Assembly (NCBI GenBank): GCA_050251415.1
Contig: JBFWMT010000039.1
Span: 1 to 23,618, forward strand
Source of the DNA: UBA8514 sp050251415
GTDB taxonomy: Bacteria > Bacillota > Clostridia > Lachnospirales > Anaerotignaceae
Reading direction: 5' to 3'
Length of the DNA stretch: 23,618 nucleotides
Made by a program: the position numbers and the translations under genes
Notes under the pieces: generated by a model
Seen by the model: only the letters and a program-made list of their open reading frames with translations
What the model was told of the DNA's origin: nothing
Databases searched by the model: none
Part shown: piece by piece, positions 6,930 through 15,560 of the stretch
Layout of the letters: every line of letters starts with the position of its first letter
How positions within the stretch are numbered: the first letter of the stretch is position 1

Positions 6930-6975
6930 TTGTTACCGATTTTGAGACCTACTTGTTACCGTGACATACTATTAT
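6930..6975 (+). promoter_or_regulatory. Triple-direct-repeat promoter, proximal promoter of the adhesin operon (copy B)
   Basis: TTGTTACC (6930-6937), TTGAGACC (6942-6949) and TTGTTACC (6953-6960) are spaced 12 and 11 bp. Nine bases follow, then the -10 hexamer TATTAT (6970-6975). There is no -35 consensus. Transcription would start near 6982, about 75 bases before the 7057 gene. This is the cleanest of the three copies. Confidence 0.65.
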
Positions 6976-7056
6976 TGAAATCAGAGATAACGTGGAACTA
7001 AAAAATGGTATAAGTTGAAGCAAATTATAGAGATAATAGAGCGGGAGGAATTGGGT

Positions 7057-7944
7057 ATGAAGTTTAGAAAAGGTTTAGTAATTGGATTAGGTTTAGCATT
7101 AAGTTTACAAAGCGTGGTTGTATTTGCAGGTGATGTATCATCGGAAGTTACTTCCACTACATCAGCCGTAACAAGCACTATAGATGAAGCAACAGGAGAA
7201 ACAGCAACAGAAGATGAAGCAACAGAAGAAACAGCAACAGAAGATGAAGCAACAGAAGATGAAGCAACAGAAGAGCCAGCAACAGAAGAAACAGTAACAG
7301 AAGATGAAGCAACAGAAGAGCCAGCAACAGAAGAAACAGTAACAGAAGAAACAACAACAGAAGAGCCAGTAGTGGAAGAGCCAGTAGTGGAAGAACCAGT
7401 AGTAGAAGAACCAGTAGTAGAAGAGCCAGTAGTGGAAGAGCCAGTAGTAGAAGAGCCAGTAGTAGAAGAGCCAGTAGTGGAAGAGCCAGTAGTGGAAGAG
7501 CCAGTAGTGGAAGAGCCAGCAGTGGAAGAGCCAGTAGTGGAAGAGCCAGTAGTGGAAGAGCCAGCAGTGGAAGAGCCAGTAGTGGAAGAGCCAGTAGTAG
7601 AAGAGCCAGTAGAGGTAGAACCAGTAATAGCAGAGCCATTAGTAGAGGTTGTACCAGAAGTTAAGGCAAATGCAACTTTATTAATCACTAATAAACTACT
7701 ATGTGATGACGGTGAAATTATTTTTCAGGAAGAAGTAAAAGATTTAGTTGTGGGCACCACAGTGGATATTGCAGAATATGTAGATGAGAATGAAGATGTT
7801 AAAGCAGTTAATGGAACTGGAACTATTGAATTAGTCGAAGGCCAGAATGAAATAGTGATTGAATATAGATTTGTAAGTGATATCGAAGAAGAAAACAACG
7901 CTGATACAGTAGAAGAAGAGTATGCTGGCGAATTGATGCGCTAA
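7057..7944 (+). CDS. Secreted acidic EEPVV-repeat protein
   Basis: 295 residues. The start is the ATG at 7057, eight to ten bases after GGGAGGA; an earlier in-frame ATG at 7015 would spoil the signal peptide. A clear signal peptide (MKFRKGLVIGLGLALSLQSV, then VVFA, cut near G25) is followed by a Thr/Glu-rich stretch (DEATEETATE units). Then come 17 tandem EEP(V/A)V pentapeptides and a C-terminal domain of about 90 residues with short beta strands (TLLITNKLLCDDGEIIFQEE). No LPXTG, SLH or transmembrane anchor is visible, so it is probably released or held by a partner. It is the first gene of an operon with the giant SLH protein (24-bp gap). The rod-like, strongly negative repeat suggests a spacer or cation-binding wall protein. 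The exact function is unknown. Confidence 0.8.
   Translation: MKFRKGLVIGLGLALSLQSVVVFAGDVSSEVTSTTSAVTSTIDEATGETATEDEATEETATEDEATEDEATEEPATEETVTEDEATEEPATEETVTEETTTEEPVVEEPVVEEPVVEEPVVEEPVVEEPVVEEPVVEEPVVEEPVVEEPVVEEPAVEEPVVEEPVVEEPAVEEPVVEEPVVEEPVEVEPVIAEPLVEVVPEVKANATLLITNKLLCDDGEIIFQEEVKDLVVGTTVDIAEYVDENEDVKAVNGTGTIELVEGQNEIVIEYRFVSDIEEENNADTVEEEYAGELMR
7360..7614 (+). repeat. 17 tandem copies of a 15-bp unit
   Basis: The unit is GAAGAGCCAGTAGTG, with third-position variants (GAA/GAG, GTA/GTG) and two GTA-to-GCA changes. It encodes EEPVV. The repeat keeps antisense frames open, producing long spurious minus-strand reading frames. Copy number is likely to vary between strains by slippage. 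Confidence 0.95.
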
Positions 7945-7968
7945 ACAAAAAAAGAAGGTGGGAAGGCT

Positions 7969-10900
7969 ATGAGGTTAAAAAAAGCACTTTCGTTGCTGAT
8001 GGCAATGGTTATGGTTGTGGCATTAATGCCAACAACTGCAATGGCAACAGTTAGTACTGGCAATGGAAATCCGCAGTTAACAAAAAAGGCTGAATGGGTA
8101 GACCAAGAAAGCGGCTTGGCAAAGATTACCTTGCAAGCAAAAGGAACACCAATTGTGACGCCAAAAAAAGGAGCAGATGTAGTTGTTGTTATGGACTACT
8201 CTGGCAGTATGGAAGATGTGATTTCCAGTGAAACCTTTACTTGTAATGAGAAAGTCACATGGACATATTCGTATAGTGATTGGTGGTTTTGGTATCATTA
8301 TGATGTATACACAGGTACATGTCCAAATGGTCATCGTTATGAGGCTGAGGTTGACCATGGGGATATCCCGGCTCCAAAAACTTGCAATAAGACGTGGACT
8401 GTGGAGAAAACAAGATGGGAAGCGTCAAAAAATGCTTTAGATACTTTATTGAATGAAATCATACCGACGACTGAAAGCAGCAATCAAGTAGCGGTCGTTG
8501 CTTTCGATAGTAAAGTAAGAAACGGATACACCAATGATTTTACAAATGATAAAGGAAGCATTAGTACAACAATAAATAATTTATCTGATCCACATGAAGG
8601 AAATGGAAAAGGTACAAATTATGACAAGGCTTTAAAAAAAGTAAAGGATTATATTAATAATAGAAGTGACAAAAGCAGAGATGCATATGTAGTGTTTTTA
8701 AGTGATGGTGAACCCGATAGAGGTTCTGAAGGCACTGGAGAAATGCAAGCAATAAAAAATCAGGGAACTACCGTCTATACAATTGGTTTGGCTTTAAATA
8801 GTTCGGATGCAATTGATCGTTTAGAGACATATGCTAGCCAACCAGAGTTTTTTAAAAACATTAGCACGGCTTCTGATTTAGATGGTTTATTCAGAGATAT
8901 TGGGGAGACCATTGCATCTGAGGTAACCATTTGGGATACCATCGATACAGAATATTTCTCTGTAACGAAAAAACCTGGAGAAAATATATCTTATGAAGCA
9001 AGCAAAGGCGCTGTTCAGTTTACTAACGATAAGGACTTTGCATGGAATATTGAAAACTTCTCTGAAAGTGGAGAAACTTTAGAGATTTATATACAGTTGA
9101 AAGCTGAGTATTTAAATACGAATGCGTATTATCCAACAAATGCGCAAGACAGTGCCTACGGTCAGTATGTAGGAGAGGAAGGAACAAATGTTCCTTTATA
9201 TGTTACTGAAAATGATGTAAGTTCCGCAGTACCTCAATTAGCTACGGCGGCAGTGCCAACATATTTAGTTACAGGAACAATTGATAATGGCGGTACAGTA
9301 ACAAACGGAAGTCAGCCAGATGTATCAACATCATTGGATATGGAATTTACAGCAAACCCAGGGTACCATATAGCAAGTATAACAAAAAATGGAGTACCTC
9401 AACCTCTTACGGGAATAACAACAAGCTATGTATACCCAGGAGGAGCAGTAACTGAGAATGTAACTGTAAATGTAACAACAGCAGAAAATTCAAATGTAAC
9501 AATTACTTATACAGCCACAGAAGGTGGCAGTGTAAATCCGCCATCACAAGGTGTAGCGCCAGCAACTGGTTCAGCAACAGGCTCAGTGGCAACGCCAAAC
9601 CCAGGGTTCCAGTTTGTAAACTGGACCATTGGAAGTACAGGGGTAGAGGCAGGCGGAAATCCAACCCTTACTAAAGCACAAGTAGATGCTGTAGCAAAAA
9701 ATAGCGATGGAATATATGTAGCAACAGAATTTATAGCAAACTTTGTAGAGAATGGTGATGTAACAATAAACTATGTGGCAGTTGGCGGAGGTTCGGTAAA
9801 CAAACCGAGCGAAGCTTTAACACAATCTACTAGCGAAACATTAAAGCCATCTACAGGGAACGTAAAAGGAGCTACGGCTACCGCAAATAAAGGGCATGAA
9901 TTCATTGGCTGGGCAACAACTGATACAGCTACAACTGTAGCACACTGTATTTCAACCAATCCGCACTATGTACCTTCAAAAGTGGGCGGTGTATATCAAG
10001 CCGCAACATATTATGCGATATTTGCCGAGAAAAATGTAACAATCACTTATGTGGCAGGGGATGGGGGCAGTGTAAGCCCAGAATTTGAGCAAGTTAAGGC
10101 TAAGAATGGAAAAGCAAAAGGTTCAACAGCCACAGCTGATGCAGGGTATGTATTTGATAACTGGACAGATGCAAATGGAACAGTTGTAGGAGACGATGCA
10201 TTATTTGTACCTTCAAAAACAAGTGGAGTATTTGAAGCAGCAACCTATAGAGCAAATTTTGTTGAGGATGAAAAAGTAACAATTTCTTACACAGCAGGAA
10301 TAGGTGGCAGTGTAAGTTCCCAGTCAGAAGAGGTATCACCAGTAACAGGAGATCCAATTGGCTCAACAGCTACGGCAAGTGCAGGCTATGTATTTAATAA
10401 CTGGACGGATGCAAATGGAACGGTTGTAGAAGAAGATGCATTATTTGTACCTTCAAAAACAAGTGGAGTATTTGCAGCAGCAACTTACACAGCAAATTTT
10501 GTTGAGGATGAAAAAGTAACGATTTCTTACACAGCAGGAATAGGCGGCAGTGTAAGCGCAGAATCAGAAGAGGTAGCCCCGGTAACAGGAAAACCAGTGG
10601 GCTCAACAGCCAAAGCTGATGCAGGATACCACTTTGTTAGCTGGAAAACTGCAGACCAAACAGAAGTAGGAGCAGATCCATTGCTTGTACCTACGAAGAA
10701 CGGCGAAGAAACATACAAAGCAATTACCTATTATGCAAGTTTTGCAGAGGATGCTTATGTAACAATAAACTATGTGGCAGGAAATGGCGGAAGTGTAAGC
10801 GATTCGTCAGACACAGTAAACCCTGCAATAGGAAATCCTAATGGCTCAACAGCTACGGCAAATGCAGGCTATGTATTTAATAACTGGACGGATGCAAATG

Positions 10901-13900
10901 GAACGGTTGTAGGAGAAGATGCATTATTTGTACCTTCAAAAATAAGTGGAGTATTTGCAGCAGCAACCTATACAGCAAATTTTGTTGAGGATGAAAAAGT
11001 AACAATTTCTTACACAGCAGGAATAGGCGGCAGTGTAAGCGCAGAATCAGAAGAGGTAGCCCCGGTAACAGGAGAACCAATCGGCTCAACAGCCAAAGCT
11101 GATGCAGGATACCACTTTGTTAGCTGGAAAACTGCAGACCAAACAGAAGTAGGAGCAGATCCATTGCTTGTACCTACGAAGAACGGCGAAGAAACATACA
11201 AAGCAATTACCTATTATGCAAGTTTTGCAGAGGATGCTTATGTAACAATAAACTATGTGGCAGGAAATGGCGGAAGTGTAAGCGATTCGTCAGACACAGT
11301 AAACCCTGCAATAGGAAATCCTAATGGCTCAACAGCTACGGCAAATGCAGGCTATGTATTTAATAACTGGACGGATGCAAATGGAACGGTTGTAGGAGAA
11401 GATGCATTATTTGTACCTTCAAAAACAAGTGGAGTATTTGCAACAGCAACCTACACAGCAAATTTTGTTGAGGATGAAAAAGCAACAATTTCTTACACAG
11501 CAGGAATAGGAGGCAGTGTAAGCCCAGATTCAGAAGAGGTAGCACCAGTAACAGGAGATCCAATGGGCTCAACAGCTACAGCAAGCACAGGCTATGTATT
11601 TAATAGCTGGACGGATGCAAATGGAACGGTTGTAGGAGAAGATGCATTATTTGTACCTTCAAAAACAAGTGGAGTATTTGCAGCAGCAACCTATACAGCA
11701 AATTTTGTTGAGGATGAAAAAGTAACAATTTCTTACACAGCAGGAATAGGCGGCAGTGTAAGCCCAGATTCAGAAGAGGTAGCACCAGTAACAGGAGATC
11801 CAATGGGCTCAACAGCCACGGCAAGTGCAGGCTATGTATTTAATAGCTGGACGGATGCAGACGGAAATGAAGTTGGAACCGATAAAGCATTTGTACCACA
11901 GCAAAACGCGAACGGAGTTTATACAGAGGCAACGTATACAGCGAACTTTGTTGAGGAGGCTTATGTAACAGTAGAATATATTGCTGGAACAGGCGGAACG
12001 ATTTCGGATATAGCTACAGGAGCAGCTGTATCCCGTACAACTGAAGATATAGCACCAGCCACAGGGACACCAAAGGGAACTACAGCAGATAGATTAACAG
12101 GCTACGATTTTGTAAATTGGACCAACAGTCAAGGTGTTGAGGTTGGTACATCATATGAATTTAAGCCAACACAAACGCAGGGTGTGTTTATTGCTGATAC
12201 CTACACAGCTAACTTTAAGCCTAAATATCATAATTTTGTAGTTGAAGATATTTATCAGAACTTGATGGGCGAAGAAATTGATGATTTGCATTCAGTAACA
12301 GGCAAAGATTCAAGTTTAGCATTTAATTCAGAAATTAGCAGTGTAAAGGATGAGTATCTAAGAGGATATGAATATTCAGACATGATAGTTTATGTTGACG
12401 AAGTAGAATATGAGGATGCTGGTCTTTCAGAGTTAGGTATTACAGTAGATAGGATAAGCGGAACCTTAACAGGCAATTTACCAGACAATCAGATTTGGGT
12501 AAAATACATCTATAATGAAGTAGAAAAATATGATGTAACGTATACAAGCGAAGGCAAGGTAGCAGGTATGCCTGAACCTATAACAGACGCAATAGCAGGG
12601 GACGAAATAATAATTTCAACAGCGATTCCTGTAAGGGATGGATTTGACTTCCTTGGATGGATACCAGAGATTAATGGTGACACAATAGAGGTTACAGACG
12701 GCAAGTTCATTATGCAAGGTGGAGATGTGGAAATTAGAGCATCTTGGAAAGCAAATGAGGAAGTATGGAATTACGATGTTAAGTATTATACTGAAGACGG
12801 TAATTTAATAACTACCATACCTTCAACTGTATTAAAGAGAGACCCTGTTGTTACAACCGTTGAAGATAAAACCCCTGAAGGCTACAAATTACAGGGTTAT
12901 ACATTTAACGGCGGAGAAATGACACCAGAGCTTAGTGCAGAAATAACTGAAGATGGCCAGACAATTGCAGTTTACTATGTGAAAAATGACCTTACTGTAA
13001 AACATGTATACGGTTCAACAACTGTATATGATAGCAATCAATCAAAGGCTAACCTTTCAGCAGAAGATGGAGAAATAATTGTTAATGCAGTAACTAGTGG
13101 CAGATACACAAGAATTGTAAGTGCAAGTTTAAACAACGAGTCCCTTGGCCGTGTAAGTACGGTAAAAGTTGTACCTGATGGCGAAGGCAAGTATGAGGTA
13201 GTATTTACCTATAAAACAAAATCCTCCAGCGACTCTGATGATGACAACACATACAATCCAGGAACATCAGACTCTACACCTGGTGAAGAAGTAACAATTA
13301 TTGAAGACCCTGCTGTAGCTTTGCAGGACGGTCTTGAAACCATTGACCATTATGCTTATGTATTTGGTTATGAAGATGGAACAGTAAGACCGGAAAACAA
13401 AGTTACCCGTGAAGAGGTTGCTACTATCTTCTACCGCCTGCTTACAGACGGAACAAGAGATGCACTTTTTACAAGGGAACAGGATTTCCCTGATGTACAA
13501 AAAAGCAGATGGTCTAACGTAGCGATTGCAACGCTTTTAAACGGTAATATAGTAAGCGGTTATCCAGACAGTGAGTTTAAACCGGGAAATTATATTACAA
13601 GAGCTGAGTTTGCAGCAATTGTAGCTAAATTTGATAACCTTAGTTATTCAGGCGATAGCCAGTTTAATGATATTAATGGACACTGGGCAGCAAACTATAT
13701 TAACTCAGCGGCACTTAAGGGCTGGATTAACGGATATCCTGATGGTTCATTCCAACCAGATGCTTATATAACAAGAGCTGAGGCAATAACACTTATTAAC
13801 GCAGTGTTAGGCAGACAGGTAGATGAGGATGGTTTACTTCCAGAGGCTAAATATTGGTCAGATAACACAGCTGACAAATGGTATTATGAAGCAATTATGG

Positions 13901-13995
13901 AAGCTACTAACTCACATGATTATGAGGGAGAAAGTGAATCCGATGTTGAGACGTGGACTTCCATAACAGAAGACAAGATTTGGACTGAAAGATAA
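7969..13995 (+). CDS. Giant S-layer-anchored surface protein: vWA domain, 11 InlB-type repeats, 3 SLH domains
   Basis: 2008 residues, exported and held on the wall by SLH domains; likely an adhesin. In order: a signal peptide (to about A26, VALMPTTAMA); a von Willebrand A domain (about 65-310) with a complete metal-ion-dependent adhesion site, D76-Y-S78-G-S80, T216 and D246; a beta-rich linker; 11 repeats of about 80 residues (509-1419), each with GGSV, a GY.F..W core and a YTANF end, resembling Listeria-Bacteroides/InlB B-repeats; then MucBP-like and B-repeat modules to about 1745; an Asp/Ser-rich linker; and three SLH domains (about 1790-1960). The vWA carries an aromatic insertion (about 86-145) right after the DYSGS strand with three cysteines (C92, C118, C139) and a PNGH motif. 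The ATG is preceded by GGTGGGAAGG. It is co-transcribed with the 7057 gene. Partner and ligand are unknown. Confidence 0.9.
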   Translation: MRLKKALSLLMAMVMVVALMPTTAMATVSTGNGNPQLTKKAEWVDQESGLAKITLQAKGTPIVTPKKGADVVVVMDYSGSMEDVISSETFTCNEKVTWTYSYSDWWFWYHYDVYTGTCPNGHRYEAEVDHGDIPAPKTCNKTWTVEKTRWEASKNALDTLLNEIIPTTESSNQVAVVAFDSKVRNGYTNDFTNDKGSISTTINNLSDPHEGNGKGTNYDKALKKVKDYINNRSDKSRDAYVVFLSDGEPDRGSEGTGEMQAIKNQGTTVYTIGLALNSSDAIDRLETYASQPEFFKNISTASDLDGLFRDIGETIASEVTIWDTIDTEYFSVTKKPGENISYEASKGAVQFTNDKDFAWNIENFSESGETLEIYIQLKAEYLNTNAYYPTNAQDSAYGQYVGEEGTNVPLYVTENDVSSAVPQLATAAVPTYLVTGTIDNGGTVTNGSQPDVSTSLDMEFTANPGYHIASITKNGVPQPLTGITTSYVYPGGAVTENVTVNVTTAENSNVTITYTATEGGSVNPPSQGVAPATGSATGSVATPNPGFQFVNWTIGSTGVEAGGNPTLTKAQVDAVAKNSDGIYVATEFIANFVENGDVTINYVAVGGGSVNKPSEALTQSTSETLKPSTGNVKGATATANKGHEFIGWATTDTATTVAHCISTNPHYVPSKVGGVYQAATYYAIFAEKNVTITYVAGDGGSVSPEFEQVKAKNGKAKGSTATADAGYVFDNWTDANGTVVGDDALFVPSKTSGVFEAATYRANFVEDEKVTISYTAGIGGSVSSQSEEVSPVTGDPIGSTATASAGYVFNNWTDANGTVVEEDALFVPSKTSGVFAAATYTANFVEDEKVTISYTAGIGGSVSAESEEVAPVTGKPVGSTAKADAGYHFVSWKTADQTEVGADPLLVPTKNGEETYKAITYYASFAEDAYVTINYVAGNGGSVSDSSDTVNPAIGNPNGSTATANAGYVFNNWTDANGTVVGEDALFVPSKISGVFAAATYTANFVEDEKVTISYTAGIGGSVSAESEEVAPVTGEPIGSTAKADAGYHFVSWKTADQTEVGADPLLVPTKNGEETYKAITYYASFAEDAYVTINYVAGNGGSVSDSSDTVNPAIGNPNGSTATANAGYVFNNWTDANGTVVGEDALFVPSKTSGVFATATYTANFVEDEKATISYTAGIGGSVSPDSEEVAPVTGDPMGSTATASTGYVFNSWTDANGTVVGEDALFVPSKTSGVFAAATYTANFVEDEKVTISYTAGIGGSVSPDSEEVAPVTGDPMGSTATASAGYVFNSWTDADGNEVGTDKAFVPQQNANGVYTEATYTANFVEEAYVTVEYIAGTGGTISDIATGAAVSRTTEDIAPATGTPKGTTADRLTGYDFVNWTNSQGVEVGTSYEFKPTQTQGVFIADTYTANFKPKYHNFVVEDIYQNLMGEEIDDLHSVTGKDSSLAFNSEISSVKDEYLRGYEYSDMIVYVDEVEYEDAGLSELGITVDRISGTLTGNLPDNQIWVKYIYNEVEKYDVTYTSEGKVAGMPEPITDAIAGDEIIISTAIPVRDGFDFLGWIPEINGDTIEVTDGKFIMQGGDVEIRASWKANEEVWNYDVKYYTEDGNLITTIPSTVLKRDPVVTTVEDKTPEGYKLQGYTFNGGEMTPELSAEITEDGQTIAVYYVKNDLTVKHVYGSTTVYDSNQSKANLSAEDGEIIVNAVTSGRYTRIVSASLNNESLGRVSTVKVVPDGEGKYEVVFTYKTKSSSDSDDDNTYNPGTSDSTPGEEVTIIEDPAVALQDGLETIDHYAYVFGYEDGTVRPENKVTREEVATIFYRLLTDGTRDALFTREQDFPDVQKSRWSNVAIATLLNGNIVSGYPDSEFKPGNYITRAEFAAIVAKFDNLSYSGDSQFNDINGHWAANYINSAALKGWINGYPDGSFQPDAYITRAEAITLINAVLGRQVDEDGLLPEAKYWSDNTADKWYYEAIMEATNSHDYEGESESDVETWTSITEDKIWTER
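9493..12225 (+). repeat. Eleven 80-90-residue InlB-type repeats within the giant protein
   Basis: Repeat starts are marked by (V/A)TI.Y.A..GGSV and ends by A.YTANF. Repeats 1, 2 and 11 are the most diverged and repeats 3-10 are very alike, which is the pattern expected from internal expansion. Two subtypes alternate: a DANGTVVG form and a KTADQTEVGADPLLVPTKNG form. Confidence 0.9.
10381..11346 (+). repeat. Two near-identical tandem 483-bp units
   Basis: The unit at 10381-10863 is repeated at 10864-11346 with only scattered substitutions, and a partial third copy continues to about 11510. Each unit encodes two repeats of opposite subtype (161 residues). Near identity, including at third codon positions, points to a recent unequal-recombination duplication. 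Confidence 0.9.
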
Positions 13996-14029
13996 GATTT
14001 TTCAACCTGATTTGTAGTTTCATTAATAA

Positions 14030-14070
14030 AAAGCCCCTGCTTTGAATTAAAAATCTAAGCGGGGGCTTTA
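14030..14070 (+). terminator. Terminator of the adhesin operon
   Basis: AAAGCCCCTGCTT (14030-14042) pairs with AAGCGGGGGCTTT (14057-14069) at 12 of 13 positions around a 14-base loop. The T-run is short. It lies 35 bases after the stop. Confidence 0.8.
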
Positions 14071-14096
14071 AGTTTGGGAAGATATAAATAAATCAA

Positions 14097-14124
14097 TTGA
14101 CAAAAATTGGAATTGTGATAACAT
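14097..14124 (+). promoter_or_regulatory. Promoter of the SARP-like gene
   Basis: TTGACA (14097-14102), a 16-bp spacer and TAACAT (14119-14124) with TGA just before it (extended -10). Unlike the three repeat promoters upstream it has a full -35, so basal expression is likely. Confidence 0.6.
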
Positions 14125-14164
14125 TTATACAGGGTATATAAGTGAACTTGGGGGGGATGTAGTC

Positions 14165-15385
14165 TTGGATAAAGGAAATACTATTAATGAAGAGAAAAAA
14201 CTGCATATTGAATTGTTTGGTGGCTTTTCAATTTCATACGGTGGTAAAGTCTATTTAAAAGACAATGGGTCTTCTAAAAAGGTTATGAACATTCTCCAGT
14301 ATCTTATTATAAATAAAAACAATAAGGTTTCATATGATAATCTTGTTTATGCCATGAAACTGGATGAGGGCAATAAAAATCCCACGGCTGTATTAAAAAA
14401 TCTTATTTACCGTGTAAGAACACTTCTTAAAGTATCAGGACTTCCCGATTTAGATTATATTTTGCAAACATCGGGCACATATAGTTGGAACAATGATATT
14501 GAATGTGTTGTTGATGTGGAGCTTTTTCAAGACTATTGCAAGAAGGCACAGGATAAGGATAAAACCGATGAGGAAAAGTTAGAGTTTTATAATAAGGCTA
14601 TTAAGATTTATGGTGGAAAGCTTTTGCCTAAAAATGCTGTTGAGTTGTGGATAGTACCACTGACCACCTATTATGACAGCGTGTTTAGCCAGTGCATAAA
14701 AGAATGCTATGGATTGGTTAAAAAGAACGGTGATTACAGCGCCATGATACATATTTGTTCCAAAGCAATTGAGATAGACCCTTACGACGAAAAAAATTAC
14801 GTAATGCTGATTGAGTGCTACTGCAAGCTTGAAAAATATAAAGATGCTTTGGCAGCCTATGAAAAAATAACAGACTTGATTTATGAAGAACTTGGAGTTA
14901 AGCCATCTGAGGAGCTTATTGAGTTTTATAAGGACATTATGAGCAACTTGAATCAGGTGGAAAAAAACCTTGTGGTAATTGATGGAGAAATTAGGGAAGA
15001 TAGCGAAGAGCCCAACGGTGCATACTATTGCCCATATGGAATGTTTAAATCCATGGCGCAGTATACGATGCGTATGTTTGAAAGAACGGGACAATCACTG
15101 TGCATGGCGTTATTTACTGTGACAGACCCAAATGGCGGAATGCCACCCAAAAAGAAGCGATTAGTAACGATGGACAATCTTAAAGACACAATAAATACAT
15201 CTCTTAGACGGGGAGATTTATTTTCCAGGTATAGTGCAACACAGTATATTGTTATGCTTGTAAGCGCAGATTATGAAAATAGCTGCAAAGTTGGTCAAAG
15301 GATAATGGATAAGTATAACAGCAAGTTTTTTGCAAGAACAACAAAAATAACTTACAAAGTTAAGGTTATGAATATAAGCAAATAA
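14165..15385 (+). CDS. SARP/BTAD-type transcription regulator with degenerate GGDEF-like C-terminus
   Basis: 406 residues. Residues ~12-100 form an OmpR-like winged helix (LHIELFGGFSISYGGK, then SSKKVMNILQYLII and AVLKNLIYRVRTLLK). Residues ~110-255 form a bacterial transcriptional activator (BTAD, TPR-like) domain ending in YEELGVKPSEELIEFY, a classic BTAD signature. Residues ~285-395 (ALFTVTDPNG, then MDNLKDTINTSLRRGDLFSR and YSATQYIVML) resemble a diguanylate-cyclase fold. There the usual RYGGDEF position reads RYSATQY, so it cannot be an active cyclase if the assignment is right. The start is TTG at 14165, eight bases after a GGGGGG run; there is no usable ATG before the winged helix. It sits between the adhesin and pilus operons and is the natural candidate to control either. 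Confidence 0.8.
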   Translation: MDKGNTINEEKKLHIELFGGFSISYGGKVYLKDNGSSKKVMNILQYLIINKNNKVSYDNLVYAMKLDEGNKNPTAVLKNLIYRVRTLLKVSGLPDLDYILQTSGTYSWNNDIECVVDVELFQDYCKKAQDKDKTDEEKLEFYNKAIKIYGGKLLPKNAVELWIVPLTTYYDSVFSQCIKECYGLVKKNGDYSAMIHICSKAIEIDPYDEKNYVMLIECYCKLEKYKDALAAYEKITDLIYEELGVKPSEELIEFYKDIMSNLNQVEKNLVVIDGEIREDSEEPNGAYYCPYGMFKSMAQYTMRMFERTGQSLCMALFTVTDPNGGMPPKKKRLVTMDNLKDTINTSLRRGDLFSRYSATQYIVMLVSADYENSCKVGQRIMDKYNSKFFARTTKITYKVKVMNISK

Positions 15386-15386
15386 T

Positions 15387-15427
15387 GAAAAATGATGTTG
15401 TGTCAGCAGCATCATTTTCTTTTTTTA
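15387..15427 (+). terminator. Terminator of the SARP-like gene
   Basis: GAAAAATGATG (15387-15397) pairs with CATCATTTTC (15410-15419), with possible extra pairs in the loop, followed by seven T residues. It begins two bases after the stop codon and separates the regulator from the pilus operon. Confidence 0.85.
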
Positions 15428-15510
15428 TAAGATGGATATAGATTTAGCAATAAAAAATGATAGAAAACGACTTTTTCAAAAAATTACTTTAATAATGGAA
15501 AAATTTATTA

Positions 15511-15516
15511 TATAAT
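15511..15516 (+). promoter_or_regulatory. -10 element of the pilus operon promoter
   Basis: A perfect TATAAT lies 45 bases before the first gene. No good -35 is found 16-18 bp upstream (the bases are TTTAAT), which suggests activator dependence. The triple repeat seen at 6204-6975 is not present here. Confidence 0.45.
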
Positions 15517-15560
15517 TGAATTAAGAAGAGATAGACAGATTGCGAAAAGAGGTGGAGTCT

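Noticed and set aside
6981..7688. Long minus-strand open frames (235 and 153 codons) opposite the EEPVV gene
   Set aside because: They arise from the 15-bp repeat, which has no stops in these frames; the translations are low-complexity GSSTT or LALPL strings with no RBS.
10100..11824. A series of similar minus-strand open frames at 483-bp and 240-bp intervals
   Set aside because: They are antisense shadows of the InlB-type repeats; their spacing only reflects the repeat period.
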